From Thermoplasmatales archaeon BRNA1 (GTDB lineage Archaea; Thermoplasmatota; Thermoplasmata; Methanomassiliicoccales; Methanomethylophilaceae): 64,000 nt of DNA. Location: assembly GCA_000350305.1 (NCBI GenBank), contig CP002916.1:434001-498000 (forward strand). The letters are read 5' to 3'. The translations under genes and the position numbers were made by a program. Shown here one piece after another: positions 24,756 through 33,838 of the stretch. The first letter of the stretch is position 1. The number at the start of each line of letters is the position of its first letter. The notes below the pieces were generated by a model. It searched no databases. It saw only the letters and a list, made by a program, of their open reading frames with translations, and was not told the DNA's origin.

Positions 24756-24776
24756 CTCCGTAATTTACTTACGGAG
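24756..24776 (-). promoter_or_regulatory. Dyad over the ribosome binding site of the AAA ATPase gene
   Basis: CTCCGTAA-TTTAC-TTACGGAG, an 8-bp perfect inverted repeat. On the minus strand one arm includes the GGAG of the Shine-Dalgarno sequence 8 nt before ATG 24748, so it could be a repressor site or an RNA hairpin that hides the ribosome binding site. Confidence 0.45.
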
Positions 24777-24808
24777 AGGTATGCCGAAGAAAGAGATAAA
24801 ACAACCGC

Positions 24809-25837
24809 TCAGAACCAGGAGTCCAGAGACCTCTGCCTCCTGGCCTTCTCCTGTTCTTTCCTGGCATTTTCGATCCTGTCGAGGGCGGACTTCACGCGGT
24901 CCTCGCTGAAGTCGTATCCGGTGAGCATGTTCACCACGGCCTCCCTGTCGATGGGTTTGAACGCTGTGGAATAGTCGTCCGAGCCCTCGTCGGAGAGGAA
25001 GATTGCGCGGATCTCGTCCTTATCGGGGATATCCGTTCCTATCTTGGAGAGGGCGTTCTCCAGGGTGCCGTTGTCCCTGATGTATTTCAGGGCCTTCTTC
25101 GGGCCGATGCCCCTGATGCCCTCGTTGAAATCGGTGCCGATGAGCATGCACATGTCCACGAGCTGCTCCCTGGTGATCCCGAGGTTCCCGAGGAACTCCG
25201 CGGAGTCGATGACCTCGGTCTTGATCTCCTTGTAGAGCTGCTTGCCGGGGACCTTCCTCCTGCCGTTCATGGTCAGGTTCCTGATGAGGACGGGGGTTCC
25301 GAACAGGAGCGAATCGAAATCCTGGCTCGCCGCTCCGTACACATCTCCCCTGCGGCACATGTAGGATGCCTGCTGTTCCCCGTCGGAGGGGGCCTGCACC
25401 ATGGGGAATCCCATGTAGCCTATGAGCTCCTTCGCGGATTCGCGGACCTCCTTGGTCATGCGGGAGGTCTGCTGGGCCTTGGCGCGGGCGGTCTCGATGT
25501 CCCCTCTATCCATGGCCTCCTGCCACTCCTCCTTGGCCTTCTCCCTCCTCTCGTCCCTTTCCCTGAGTGTCCTCGACTTGAGGTCGTGGGGCTTCCCGTC
25601 GAATACGAAGGTGGGTTCGATGCCCGCCTCCACGAGGTTCGCGGTGCGGTACAGCAGTCCGGTCAGATGGGAGGTGATGCGGCCGTCGTGGTCGCACAGG
25701 GGCTGTCCGTCCGGCTGGCGGATGGCGCTCATGAACTGGTATGCGATGTTGTAGGTGTCGACGGCGACCTTCTTGCCCGAGAGCTCGGAGAGCTCCACGT
25801 TGCGGGGCTCGACGAGGTCGGAAAGGTTGACTCCCAT
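24809..25837 (-). CDS. fen: Flap endonuclease 1
   Basis: Removes 5' flaps during Okazaki fragment maturation and repair. The 342-residue protein has the N-terminal MGVNLSDLVEP with KVAVDTYNIAYQFMSAIR, an internal nuclease region (ASYMCRRGDVYGAASQDFDSLLFG) with catalytic acids, and the helix-hairpin-helix GIGPKKALKYI. The extreme C-terminus QRSLDSWF is a PCNA-interaction box. The ATG at 25837 is the family start; the open frame continuing to 26590 is a shadow of rpe. It begins 5 nt after the rpe stop and is in one operon with it. Confidence 0.95.
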   Translation of the reverse strand: MGVNLSDLVEPRNVELSELSGKKVAVDTYNIAYQFMSAIRQPDGQPLCDHDGRITSHLTGLLYRTANLVEAGIEPTFVFDGKPHDLKSRTLRERDERREKAKEEWQEAMDRGDIETARAKAQQTSRMTKEVRESAKELIGYMGFPMVQAPSDGEQQASYMCRRGDVYGAASQDFDSLLFGTPVLIRNLTMNGRRKVPGKQLYKEIKTEVIDSAEFLGNLGITREQLVDMCMLIGTDFNEGIRGIGPKKALKYIRDNGTLENALSKIGTDIPDKDEIRAIFLSDEGSDDYSTAFKPIDREAVVNMLTGYDFSEDRVKSALDRIENARKEQEKARRQRSLDSWF

Positions 25838-25842
25838 ACTCG

Positions 25843-26505
25843 TCACTCCGCGTCGGGGCCGTATTTCTTCCAGAGGGCGATCTCGTCGGTCATGTCGGGG
25901 AGCCTGAAGAGCGAGCTTCCCGCGACCAGGACGGTCGCTCCCGCGTCGACGCACTGCTTCCCGGTCTCCCTGTTGATGCCGCCGTCTACGGAGATCTCCA
26001 TGTGCGGGTTGTTCTCCTCCCTGTATCTGGAGACGAACTCGATCTTCGGGAGGCATTCGGGGTGGAACTTCTGTCCACCGAATCCGGCATTGACGGTCAT
26101 GATCAGGACGAGGTCCGCATCGGGGAGGTATCTCTCGATCTCGGATACCGGGGTGCCGGGGTTGATGGTGATACCGGTCTTGCATCCGCAGTCCCTGATC
26201 TTGGCGAAGGCGGCCGGTATGTCCCCTTCCGCCTCGGCGTGCACCGTGATGAGGTCTGCTCCTGCCCTGACGAAGTCGTCTATGTAGCGCAGGGGGTCCT
26301 CGATCATCAGGTGGACGTCGAAGGGCTTCTTCGTCCTGTCGCGGACGGTCTTGATGACGGGTGCGCCGAACGTGAGGTTGGGGACGAACATGCCGTCCAT
26401 AACATCCAGGTGGATCCAGTCCGCGCCGGAGCGGTCCACGCGTTCGACCTCCTCGCCCAATCTGGAGAAGTCGCATGAGAGCATAGAAGGGGCGATCCTG
26501 GTCAT
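25843..26505 (-). CDS. rpe: Ribulose-phosphate 3-epimerase
   Basis: Interconverts ribulose 5-phosphate and xylulose 5-phosphate. The 220-residue TIM barrel has IAPSMLSCDF at the start, WIHLDVMDGMFVPNLTFG with metal ligands, FDVHLMIEDP, VNAGFGGQKF and ISVDGGIN. I start at ATG 26505, not 26517: a TATA element (GGATAATATC on this strand, about 26530-26539) would place the transcript start at 26505-26508. It heads a two-gene operon with fen. Confidence 0.93.
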   Translation of the reverse strand: MTRIAPSMLSCDFSRLGEEVERVDRSGADWIHLDVMDGMFVPNLTFGAPVIKTVRDRTKKPFDVHLMIEDPLRYIDDFVRAGADLITVHAEAEGDIPAAFAKIRDCGCKTGITINPGTPVSEIERYLPDADLVLIMTVNAGFGGQKFHPECLPKIEFVSRYREENNPHMEISVDGGINRETGKQCVDAGATVLVAGSSLFRLPDMTDEIALWKKYGPDAE

Positions 26506-26632
26506 CGGTGCCCCCATGGTGCTTGAAAGATATTATCCTTGGCACGGCGTTTTCACCCCGTGTTTTCAGACATCTTCCAATCTGGCACATTTTCCATTAA
26601 AGTATAAATCGGGCGAGGGCCATGCAGGGTGC

Positions 26633-26851
26633 ATGTCAGGAACCGCAGGTCACGGAACCAAGACCGAAATCTGCGACGTCGACGGCTGCAACAACGAGGC
26701 CGAGAGGTCGCTCAACATGAAACAGGTCGCCAAGTGCTCCCTCAAACTCAAGGGCGGAGAGCACCGCAGCGTCCATCTGTGCAAAGAGCACTACAAACAG
26801 TACAAGAAGGATACCAAATCCAGCAGGGCCATCGACGCCATCTACGACTGA
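26633..26851 (+). CDS. Small zinc-finger-like protein (72 aa)
   Basis: A 72-residue basic protein with paired Cys/His: ICDVDGCNNEAERSL near residues 13-27 and a C-terminal HLCKEHYKQYKKDTK. The spacing suggests one zinc site of four ligands. I do not know a function; similar short proteins occur in related archaea in my recollection. The start at 26633 is supported by a TATA element (AAGTATAAATC) centred about 29 nt upstream. It ends 12 nt before the RNase Z gene and is probably cotranscribed with it. Confidence 0.75.
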   Translation: MSGTAGHGTKTEICDVDGCNNEAERSLNMKQVAKCSLKLKGGEHRSVHLCKEHYKQYKKDTKSSRAIDAIYD

Positions 26852-26863
26852 GACGGTGTTCGG

Positions 26864-27772
26864 ATGTTCGACATCCTGTTCCTCGGGACCGGCGCCTCGG
26901 TGCCCTCGAGGAGCTACGCCCTCCCCTGCGTGGCGGTCCGCCGCGGAGGGGACATCATCCTTTTCGACTGCGGGGAGGGGTCCCAGCGTCAGCTCATGGT
27001 CTCCCCGTTCTCTTTCATGAAGATCCGTGCGATCTTCGTCACGCATCTCCACGGGGACCACTTCTACGGCCTTCCCGGGCTGGTGCAGACCATGGGGATG
27101 ATGGGAAGGGAGGAGAAACTCATCCTCAGGGGACCCAAGGGGTTCTCCGACGCTCTGAGGATATCGCTCTCGCTCTGCGAGGGGGATATCGGATTCGAGA
27201 CGGACATCGCGGACATCGCCCCCGGCGAGGTCCAGGATGTCTGCGACCTCAGGGTATCCGTTTTCAGGACCGAGCACGGCATCGAGTCCCAGGGATACGT
27301 CGTGCGCGAGCCCGACATCCGCGGGAAGATCGACACCAAGAAGGCAAGGAAGATGGGGATCCAGGGATCGGATTACTCTGCTCTGGAGGCCGGGGAGACC
27401 GTCAACGGCGTGACCCTGGCGGACATCTGTTCCGAGCCGAGGAGAGGCTCCTCGGTGGCGTACACCGGCGACACCATGAGATGCCAGACCGTGGACGAGG
27501 CCCTGAAGGACGTGGAGGTCATCATCCACGAGAGCACCTATCTGGAGAAGGACAAGAGACTGGCCGCGGAACACTTCCACAGCACCGCCGCATCGGCTGC
27601 GGAGACCGCGAAGAACTGCAACGCGAGGGCGCTCTTCCTCATCCATGTGAGCAACCGCTACCGCGACAGGAGCGTAATCGCGGAAGAGGCCAGGGCTATT
27701 TTCTCAGAATCCTATGTGCCGGATGATCTGGCACATTTCAAGATCGAGAAGGGCGGCGTCAGATTAGCTTGA
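26864..27772 (+). CDS. rnz: Ribonuclease Z
   Basis: Cuts the 3' trailer of tRNA precursors. The 302-residue metallo-beta-lactamase fold protein has FLGTGASVP at the start, FDCGEGSQRQL, the zinc motif THLHGDH (residues 60-66), SVAYTGDT and HESTYLEKD, with the last His in FLIHVSNRY. It follows the small zinc-finger gene by 12 nt. Its 3' end overlaps the end of the convergent HTH-CBS gene by 14 bp. Confidence 0.95.
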   Translation: MFDILFLGTGASVPSRSYALPCVAVRRGGDIILFDCGEGSQRQLMVSPFSFMKIRAIFVTHLHGDHFYGLPGLVQTMGMMGREEKLILRGPKGFSDALRISLSLCEGDIGFETDIADIAPGEVQDVCDLRVSVFRTEHGIESQGYVVREPDIRGKIDTKKARKMGIQGSDYSALEAGETVNGVTLADICSEPRRGSSVAYTGDTMRCQTVDEALKDVEVIIHESTYLEKDKRLAAEHFHSTAASAAETAKNCNARALFLIHVSNRYRDRSVIAEEARAIFSESYVPDDLAHFKIEKGGVRLA

Positions 27773-28322
27773 GGATGTCCGCCTTCGTGATGACTCCGAC
27801 GAGCTTACCCTTTCTGGCCACGAGCACTGCGTTGTAATCGCTCATCATGGCCGTGACCGAGGACATGGGGGTGTTCTCCGCGACCATGGGGAACGAATCG
27901 TCCATTATGTCGGCGATGGTCAGTTCCTTGATGTCGTTCATGGTCTGACCCGACCTGATGCGCTCGAAGATCGCTCTCTCGGAGATGCTCCCGACGGGGG
28001 TGTCCCCTTTCAGGACGGGGAGCTGCGAGAACCCCGCGGTCTGCATGAGCTCGGCGGCGACGCGCACCTTGTCGGAGCTCTGCACGGTCACGAGGTCGTG
28101 CGATGCGACGTCGGCGGCGGTGACATCGTGCTTTCCTCCCTTCGCGAGCTGGTCGAGGGTCTCGAAAAGCTTCACGACCGTCGCGTAGCTCGCGGATATC
28201 CTGTCCCTCTCGATCTTCGCGATGGTGCTCTGGCTGATTCCGGAGGCGTTCGCCAGCTCGGCCTGGGTCACATCCATCGCCTTTCTCATCCTGCGGATAT
28301 CCGATGCGGGAGGGAATTTCAT
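27759..28322 (-). CDS. XRE-type HTH regulator with two CBS domains
   Basis: A 187-residue predicted transcription regulator. Residues about 6-60 form an XRE-type helix-turn-helix (MDVTQAELANASGISQSTIAKIERDR), and about 70-187 form a CBS pair (VTVQSSDKVRVAAELMQ..GDTPVGSISERAI and FPMVAENTPMSSVTAMM..LVGVITKADILKLI). CBS pairs bind adenosine ligands such as ATP, AMP or AdoMet. It is divergent from the AdoMet synthetase gene 104 nt away, so it could respond to AdoMet or adenylate levels; that is inference. The start is leaderless by a TATAAG element 25 nt upstream. Confidence 0.85.
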   Translation of the reverse strand: MKFPPASDIRRMRKAMDVTQAELANASGISQSTIAKIERDRISASYATVVKLFETLDQLAKGGKHDVTAADVASHDLVTVQSSDKVRVAAELMQTAGFSQLPVLKGDTPVGSISERAIFERIRSGQTMNDIKELTIADIMDDSFPMVAENTPMSSVTAMMSDYNAVLVARKGKLVGVITKADILKLI

Positions 28323-28425
28323 GCCAACATTATCAGAGTATTCTTATATGAATATTTTTATCAATGTCTTTTATAAATGATAATGACAGTCGGAACATTC
28401 AACCACCATAACCGAAGGTAGTTTT

Positions 28426-29664
28426 ATGGCAGACAAGAAGAACATTTACGTAAACGGAATCAACCAGGTCCCCGTCCCCATGAGGCAGATCGAGATCGTC
28501 GAGAGGAAAGGAATCGGACACCCCGACTCCGTTGCCGACAACATCGCCGAGACCGTCTCCGAGGCCCTCTGCAAGATGTACAAGGACGAGATCGGACACG
28601 TCCTCCACCACAACACCGACCAGACCGAGGTCGTCGCGGGACGTTCCAAATCCCAGTTCGGCGGCGGAAAGATCATCAAGCCCGTCTACGTCCTCATGGA
28701 CGGACGTGCCACCACCGTCATCAACAAGAAAGGCGAGGAGATCCTCCTGCCCGTCGAGTCCACCGCGCTCAAGGGGGTCACCGCCATGCTCAAGAGGGAC
28801 TACCCGCTCCTCGACCTTGAGTCCGACATCATCCTGGACACCAAGCTCGGAATGGGTTCCGACGACCTGACCGGTGTCTACAAGGCCTCCAACTACCTCT
28901 CCAACGACACCTCGTTCGGAGTCGGATACGCACCCTTCTCCATCACCGACACCCTCACCTTCCAGACCGAGCAGTTCATCAACGGCAAGGCCTACAAGAA
29001 GAAGCTCCCCGAGGCGGGACAGGACGTCAAGGTCATGTGCTCCCGTGTCGGAGACAAGATCACCATGACCATCGCCTGCGCAATGGTCGACAGGTTCATC
29101 GAGGACAAGACCGCCTACAAGTCCGCGGTCGAGCAGCTCACCAAGGACGTCACCGAGAACGCCCTCGACATCATCGACAAGGCCGGATCCAAGGTCAAGC
29201 TGAAGGTCGAGGTCAACACCGGAGACGACTACAAGAGGAACGTCCTCTACACCACCGTCACCGGGCTGTCCCAGGAGAACGGAGACGACGGATCCGTCGG
29301 CCGCGGAAACCGCTGCAACGGACTCATCACCCCTTACCGCCCCATGTCCATGGAGGCAACCTCCGGAAAGAACCCGATCACCCACGTCGGAAAAATCTAC
29401 AACGTCCTTTCCAACAAGATCGCACAGGATGTCGCCAAGAAGATCAAGGCCGACGCCGAGATCCACGTCAGGCTCCTGTCTCAGATTGGACACACCATCT
29501 CCGACCCTCTGAACGCCGCAATCGACATCATCGCCCCCGGCGCGGATGCCAACCCCAAGCTCCCCAAGTGGCAGCAGGAGGCATACTCCATCGCCGCCGA
29601 GTGGCTTGACAACATTGATAAGGTATCAGAGGATATCATCAACGGTAAGATTAGGACGTTCTGA
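28426..29664 (+). CDS. mat: S-adenosylmethionine synthetase (archaeal type)
   Basis: Makes AdoMet from ATP and methionine. The 412-residue protein belongs to the archaeal MAT family, distinct from bacterial MetK: RKGIGHPDSVADNIAE, LHHNTDQTEVVAG, KPVYVLMDGRAT, a central GSDDLTGVY and GRGNRCNGLITPYRPMSMEA. A TATA element (CTTTTATAAATG, about 28368-28379) and a GAAGGTAG ribosome binding site precede ATG 28426. Its divergent neighbour is the HTH-CBS regulator. Confidence 0.95.
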   Translation: MADKKNIYVNGINQVPVPMRQIEIVERKGIGHPDSVADNIAETVSEALCKMYKDEIGHVLHHNTDQTEVVAGRSKSQFGGGKIIKPVYVLMDGRATTVINKKGEEILLPVESTALKGVTAMLKRDYPLLDLESDIILDTKLGMGSDDLTGVYKASNYLSNDTSFGVGYAPFSITDTLTFQTEQFINGKAYKKKLPEAGQDVKVMCSRVGDKITMTIACAMVDRFIEDKTAYKSAVEQLTKDVTENALDIIDKAGSKVKLKVEVNTGDDYKRNVLYTTVTGLSQENGDDGSVGRGNRCNGLITPYRPMSMEATSGKNPITHVGKIYNVLSNKIAQDVAKKIKADAEIHVRLLSQIGHTISDPLNAAIDIIAPGADANPKLPKWQQEAYSIAAEWLDNIDKVSEDIINGKIRTF

Positions 29665-29678
29665 GCGGCGCCCAACCT

Positions 29679-29704
29679 CACACGGCCGCTCAGACGGCCG
29701 TGTG
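29679..29704. terminator. Hairpin after mat
   Basis: CACACGGCCG-CTCAGA-CGGCCGTGTG, a 10-bp perfect stem. There is no strong T-run, so termination may be partial and the next gene may be reached by read-through. Confidence 0.5.
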
Positions 29705-29715
29705 GGGAACAAACT

Positions 29716-30300
29716 ATGAAGATCATGGACATTCCGGCGTTCGGTCCCATGTTCCGTTTTACGGACGCGAACGTCTACTACGCACTCTATCTGCTCAGCG
29801 ACGGAAAACGCCTCGGACGCAAGAGACTGGCAGAACTCTCCGGAGTGGGAGAGGGAAGTATGCGCCGTATCCTCGAGAAGTTCCGCGAGTGGAACTTCGT
29901 CGACATCAAACAGACCGGGATCTCCATCTCCAAGCAGGGAATGACCTTCCTCGAGCAGATCCCCATCAGGCTCTTCGACATCAACCTCGGCGAGTCCGTC
30001 GTGGGCAGCCACCAGCAGGGAGTCGTCGTCTTCGGAGTCTCCTCCAAGATCGTTAATGGTATGCAGCAGCGCGACGCCGGGATCAAGGCGGGAGCCTCCG
30101 GCTGCACCACCATCGTCATCCGCAACGGCGCACTCATGATCCCCCCGGATTGGAACATGGACGAGCAGACCCCCGAACTCGCCGCCAAGATTCGCAAGGA
30201 GACTGGCATCGGCCCCGAGGATGTCATCATCGTCGGAAGCGCCGATTCCCAGATCAGCGCCGTCGAGGCATCCCTCAACGCGGCATTCGACCTCATATGA
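29716..30300 (+). CDS. HTH protein with DUF4443-like C-terminal domain
   Basis: A 194-residue protein. Residues about 15-75 resemble a winged helix: DANVYYALYLLSDG, GRKRLAELSGVGEGSMRRILEKF and WNFVDIKQTGISIS. The rest is a conserved archaeal domain of the DUF4443 type, with SHQQGVVVFGVSSK and AGASGCTTIVIRNG. It may be a transcription regulator that senses a metabolite. It overlaps the next TIM-barrel gene by 4 nt. The family name is my best recollection. Confidence 0.65.
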   Translation: MKIMDIPAFGPMFRFTDANVYYALYLLSDGKRLGRKRLAELSGVGEGSMRRILEKFREWNFVDIKQTGISISKQGMTFLEQIPIRLFDINLGESVVGSHQQGVVVFGVSSKIVNGMQQRDAGIKAGASGCTTIVIRNGALMIPPDWNMDEQTPELAAKIRKETGIGPEDVIIVGSADSQISAVEASLNAAFDLI

Positions 30301-31253
30301 AGCATCTCCACGAGTGGTCGGTATTCGAGGACTGGAACAGTCTGCCCGGACAGGGCGATCTGTCCCAGCGCACCGCATCGCTGGGAATCGACGGGTACGA
30401 GCTTTTCACCATCAAGGCCCCCGTGCAGGACTGCTACGTCATGCCGGAGGTCGTTTCAGTCCACCTTCCATACGCCATCGACTGGAGGAGTGCATGGGAG
30501 GGACGCAGTTACGAAGGTATGCCGGAGGACGTCACCTACTTCAGCTTCGGGCACGACCGCGAGGAGATGGTCGGGAATCTCCGCGACTGCATCAACTATG
30601 CCGCCAAGGTCAGACCCGCATACGGTGTCCTGCACGCCGGGAACACCGACATCCGGCAGGTCCTCCACAGGAGGCACGAGAGCGACGATCTGAAGGTGCT
30701 GGGTCTTTTCGCGGATTTCATCAACCAGACCGTCTCCGGCATGCCTGGAGGGGAACCTCCTTTCAAACTCGCGCTGGAGAACCTCTGGTGGGAGGGCCTC
30801 AAGCTCCGCTCCCCCGAGGAGTGGAGGCTGCTGGAGAGGAAGCTGGAATTCGACAACTGGGGATTCACCCTGGACACCGGCCACCTCATGAACACCTGCG
30901 ACGGCGCATACGACGAGGATTCCGCAATCGACGAGGTCATGGCGGTCATCGACAGGTACCCACGGGACATGAGGGACAGGATCGGCACCATCCACCTCCA
31001 GCTCAGCTGCTCCGCTGCCTTCCGCGAATCCATCGAGTCCGAGGACCGCGGGGAGGACGAACCCTGGGAGTCGTTTTACAGGAGGGCCGCCAAGCGCGCC
31101 ACCGATATAGACAACCATCTGTCCTTCACCTCCGGGAGGGTGAGGGAGATCACCGACGCCATCGATCCGGAGTACGTCAACCACGAGCTCATGGGCCACA
31201 GGACCGGCGACAGGTACGAGGACCTGAGACAGCAGAGAAGGTTGTTCGGCTGA
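30297..31253 (+). CDS. Sugar phosphate isomerase/AP endonuclease-type TIM barrel protein
   Basis: A 318-residue TIM-barrel protein of the xylose isomerase-like/AP endonuclease 2 superfamily. Signs are the N-terminal [23 protein letters not shown], the metal-ligand stretches [18 protein letters not shown], and [11 protein letters not shown] followed by IGTIHLQLS. The substrate is unknown. ATG 30297 overlaps the upstream stop (ATGA), and a longer open frame upstream is a shadow. Confidence 0.75.
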   Translation: MKHLHEWSVFEDWNSLPGQGDLSQRTASLGIDGYELFTIKAPVQDCYVMPEVVSVHLPYAIDWRSAWEGRSYEGMPEDVTYFSFGHDREEMVGNLRDCINYAAKVRPAYGVLHAGNTDIRQVLHRRHESDDLKVLGLFADFINQTVSGMPGGEPPFKLALENLWWEGLKLRSPEEWRLLERKLEFDNWGFTLDTGHLMNTCDGAYDEDSAIDEVMAVIDRYPRDMRDRIGTIHLQLSCSAAFRESIESEDRGEDEPWESFYRRAAKRATDIDNHLSFTSGRVREITDAIDPEYVNHELMGHRTGDRYEDLRQQRRLFG

Positions 31254-31323
31254 GGAAAACGCCGTATTCAAACGGTGGTCTTTTATAGGTCTTGTATATA
31301 GGCAACGACCAGAGGAATTAAGA

Positions 31324-31473
31324 ATGGCACGCTTCAAAGAGGCTGAGCGCAGGCTCCTTGACAAGTCCGTCTGCATGAGTTGCTATGCGACGAACCCCCC
31401 CAAGGCAACCAAGTGCCGCAAGTGCGGCGACAGTCACCTCAGGCCCAAGGCGAAAGAGAGCAGGAAGCAGTGA
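31324..31473 (+). CDS. rpl40e: Ribosomal protein L40e
   Basis: A 49-residue large-subunit protein with one zinc site ([10 protein letters not shown] then [18 protein letters not shown]). A TATA element (GTATATAGG, about 31294-31302) lies 26 nt upstream and a strong terminator follows, so it is a single-gene unit. It starts ATGGCACGCTTCAAAGAGG, the usual [11 protein letters not shown]-terminus. Confidence 0.93.
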   Translation: MARFKEAERRLLDKSVCMSCYATNPPKATKCRKCGDSHLRPKAKESRKQ

Positions 31474-31505
31474 TTTTGCTTCCTGTCCGGCTTTGCCGGG
31501 CTTGG

Positions 31506-31543
31506 CGGCGGGAATGCGGAGAACCGCACCCCGCCGGTTTTTC
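31506..31543 (+). terminator. Terminator after L40e
   Basis: CGGCGGG..CCCGCCG with an inner TGCGG/CCGCA hairpin, followed by GTTTTTCC. Confidence 0.75.
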
Positions 31544-31649
31544 CAACACGTTCCAGTTTTGAGTAGGATGTATTGCCCCCGCTCCGTTTTTCCCCGTACT
31601 ATCTAATAAATATATACTTCAAAGCGATAGTCTGAACCGCGTGGTGTAA

Positions 31650-32555
31650 GTGAGAGCGCTCATCATCGAGGACAGGGACTCCATGACGGGAGTGATCTGC
31701 AGCATCCTTGAGAAAGGAGGCATCGAGACCAACGTCGTCAGGAACATAAGGGCAGGTCTCGAGGAATACAACACCAACCGTTACGACATCGTGATCCTCG
31801 ATACGGAGGTCGATGATTTCAGGGGGATGCAGTTCATCCTGGAGATCACCCCGGAGTATGCCCCCCGCCAGGGACGCAGGGACCGTGTCGAAAACGCGAA
31901 GCGCGGTCCGGGGGTAATCGTCATCCGTACCGTCAGCGAGAGGGTCCCCTCCGACTGTCCCCGCGTCAAGGCCGAGCTTGTAAGGCCGTTCACATCCAAA
32001 GAGCTGGAGGAGGCAGTCGCCAAGGCGATCCCCAGGGAGGCGGACAGGTTCCTGGAGAAGTTCGACAGGGGAGAGGTCTCCATCGACCCCGCGGTAGAGC
32101 TCAGGAGGCTCGGCATCAGCTACGGGGAGTCCTACGTGTTCTTCAGCAGGAAGAACGATTTCATCCAGGAGATCATGGGTACGTTCGCCAAGGCGGGATA
32201 CGACATGTTCCTCATCACCGCCTCGCGCCCCAAGGTGGCCAGGGACCGCTTCGGCCTGGACAGGGACGCGGAGGTCTTCACGCTCTCGGGCAACGAGTAC
32301 AAACTGGGTTCGATGATCGAATCCGTCAAGCTTTTCATAGCACGCACCGAGCACCCGGTGGTGGCCATGGACGACCTGGATAACGTTATCGAGCACAGCA
32401 GCATGGACCGCACGGTCACCGCGCTGTCGGAGATCCTCTCCACCAAGAAGAAGACGGGATTCACGTTCCTGACCTCGGTGGACGGGGAGCTGCTGACTCA
32501 GAACATCAAGAACATTTTGAGAGACCTCATGGTCGAGTACAAGAAGGAGGAATGA
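31650..32555 (+). CDS. Receiver-like domain plus DUF835 protein
   Basis: A 301-residue protein. The N-terminal 120 residues resemble a response regulator receiver: ALIIEDRDSM, then NRYDIVILDTEVDDF as the region of the phospho-acceptor Asp, and VRPFTSKELEEAV near the end. The C-terminal half looks like a DUF835 domain (SYVFFSRKNDFIQEIMGTF..MDDLDNVIEH), found in archaeal signalling proteins. No histidine kinase is adjacent. GTG 31650 is the start, with a box AATAAATATATAC about 38 nt upstream. Its stop overlaps the first in-frame ATG of the enolase frame, so the two are coupled. Confidence 0.7.
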   Translation: MRALIIEDRDSMTGVICSILEKGGIETNVVRNIRAGLEEYNTNRYDIVILDTEVDDFRGMQFILEITPEYAPRQGRRDRVENAKRGPGVIVIRTVSERVPSDCPRVKAELVRPFTSKELEEAVAKAIPREADRFLEKFDRGEVSIDPAVELRRLGISYGESYVFFSRKNDFIQEIMGTFAKAGYDMFLITASRPKVARDRFGLDRDAEVFTLSGNEYKLGSMIESVKLFIARTEHPVVAMDDLDNVIEHSSMDRTVTALSEILSTKKKTGFTFLTSVDGELLTQNIKNILRDLMVEYKKEE

Positions 32556-32560
32556 GAGCA

Positions 32561-33835
32561 ATGGCAACTATCGAGAAAGTATGGGCAAGGGAAGTTCTGG
32601 ATTCCAGGGGGAACCCCACCGTCGAGGCGGTCGTCACCGTCAACGGACGCGAGATCTCCGCGATCGCACCCTCCGGGGCATCCACCGGGATGTGGGAGGC
32701 CAACGAGCTCCGCGACGGGGACGGAAGGTTCCACGGGAAGGGTGTCCAGAAGGCGGTCGAGAACGTCCGCACCGCCATCGCCAAGGCGATCGTCGGGATG
32801 GACCCCACCGATCAGAAGGGAATCGACGAGGCCATGCTCAGGGCCGACGGCACCGATAACAAGAAGGTCCTCGGCGGAAACGCCACCACCGCGGTCTCCT
32901 TCGCGGTCGCCCATGCCGGAGCGTTCGTCAGCAACCAGGAGCTCTACGAGTACGTCGGGAAGGACCACGTCACCCTCCCCGTCCCCATGTACAACATCAT
33001 CAACGGCGGAAAGCACGCCGGAGGCGACCTGAAGGTCCAGGAGTGCATGATCATCCCCGCAGGAGCCAAGAGCTTCTCCGAGTGCCTCAGGATGGCCGCC
33101 GAGACCTACCAGTCCCTCAAGTCCCTGCTGAAGAAGAAGTACGGCGTCTCCGCCATCAACGTCGGGGACGAGGGAGGATTCGCTCCCCCGGTCAACACCG
33201 TCTCGGAGGCCCTCTCCACCATCGTCGACGCCATCTCCGATGCGGGATATGCCCCCGGGAAGGACGTGTACCTCGGAATCGACTGCGCCTCCTCCGAGTT
33301 CTTCGACGAGGCCTCCCAGAAGTACGACGTCGACGGAATGAAGCTCAGCCCCGGCGAGCTCCTCGACCACTATGTGGACATCACCAAGGAGTTCCCCCTC
33401 ATCTCCATCGAGGACCCGTTCCAGGAGAACGACTTCGAGACCACCACCGCCTTCACCAAGAAGGTCGGCGAGCACGTGCAGATCGTCGGAGACGACCTGT
33501 TCGTGACCAACTCCAAGAGGCTCAAGACCGGGATCGACTGCGGGGCCGCAAACGCCCTCCTGCTGAAGGTCAACCAGATCGGGACCCTCACAGAGGCCCA
33601 GGATGCCCAGGAGATGTCCGCCGCCAACGGATACCGCGTCGTCGTGTCCCACCGCTCCGGCGAGTCCGAGGACACCACCATCTCCGACCTCTCCGTCGGA
33701 TGGGGAACCGGACAGATCAAGACCGGCGCACCCTGCCGCGGAGAGAGGACCGCCAAGTACAACAGGCTCCTCAGGATCGAGGACCGCCTCGGCTCCAAGG
33801 CCGTCTTCCCGGGGAAGAAGGCACTGAGGTTCTGA
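32561..33835 (+). CDS. eno: Enolase
   Basis: Interconverts 2-phosphoglycerate and phosphoenolpyruvate. The 424-residue protein has IEKVWAREVLDSRGNPTVE, SGASTGMWEA, the catalytic VGDEGGFAPP, SIEDPFQENDF, VGDDLFVTN, LLKVNQIGTL and the signature SHRSGESEDT. ATG 32561 is preferred over ATG 32552, because GGAGG (32545-32549) is too close to 32552 and the family begins MATIEKV-like. It is in the same transcript as the receiver/DUF835 gene and pncB. Confidence 0.95.
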   Translation: MATIEKVWAREVLDSRGNPTVEAVVTVNGREISAIAPSGASTGMWEANELRDGDGRFHGKGVQKAVENVRTAIAKAIVGMDPTDQKGIDEAMLRADGTDNKKVLGGNATTAVSFAVAHAGAFVSNQELYEYVGKDHVTLPVPMYNIINGGKHAGGDLKVQECMIIPAGAKSFSECLRMAAETYQSLKSLLKKKYGVSAINVGDEGGFAPPVNTVSEALSTIVDAISDAGYAPGKDVYLGIDCASSEFFDEASQKYDVDGMKLSPGELLDHYVDITKEFPLISIEDPFQENDFETTTAFTKKVGEHVQIVGDDLFVTNSKRLKTGIDCGAANALLLKVNQIGTLTEAQDAQEMSAANGYRVVVSHRSGESEDTTISDLSVGWGTGQIKTGAPCRGERTAKYNRLLRIEDRLGSKAVFPGKKALRF

Positions 33836-33838
33836 GAC

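Noticed and set aside
25838-26590. N-terminal extension of FEN-1
   Set aside because: This is the rpe gene read in another frame; FEN-1 begins at ATG 25837.
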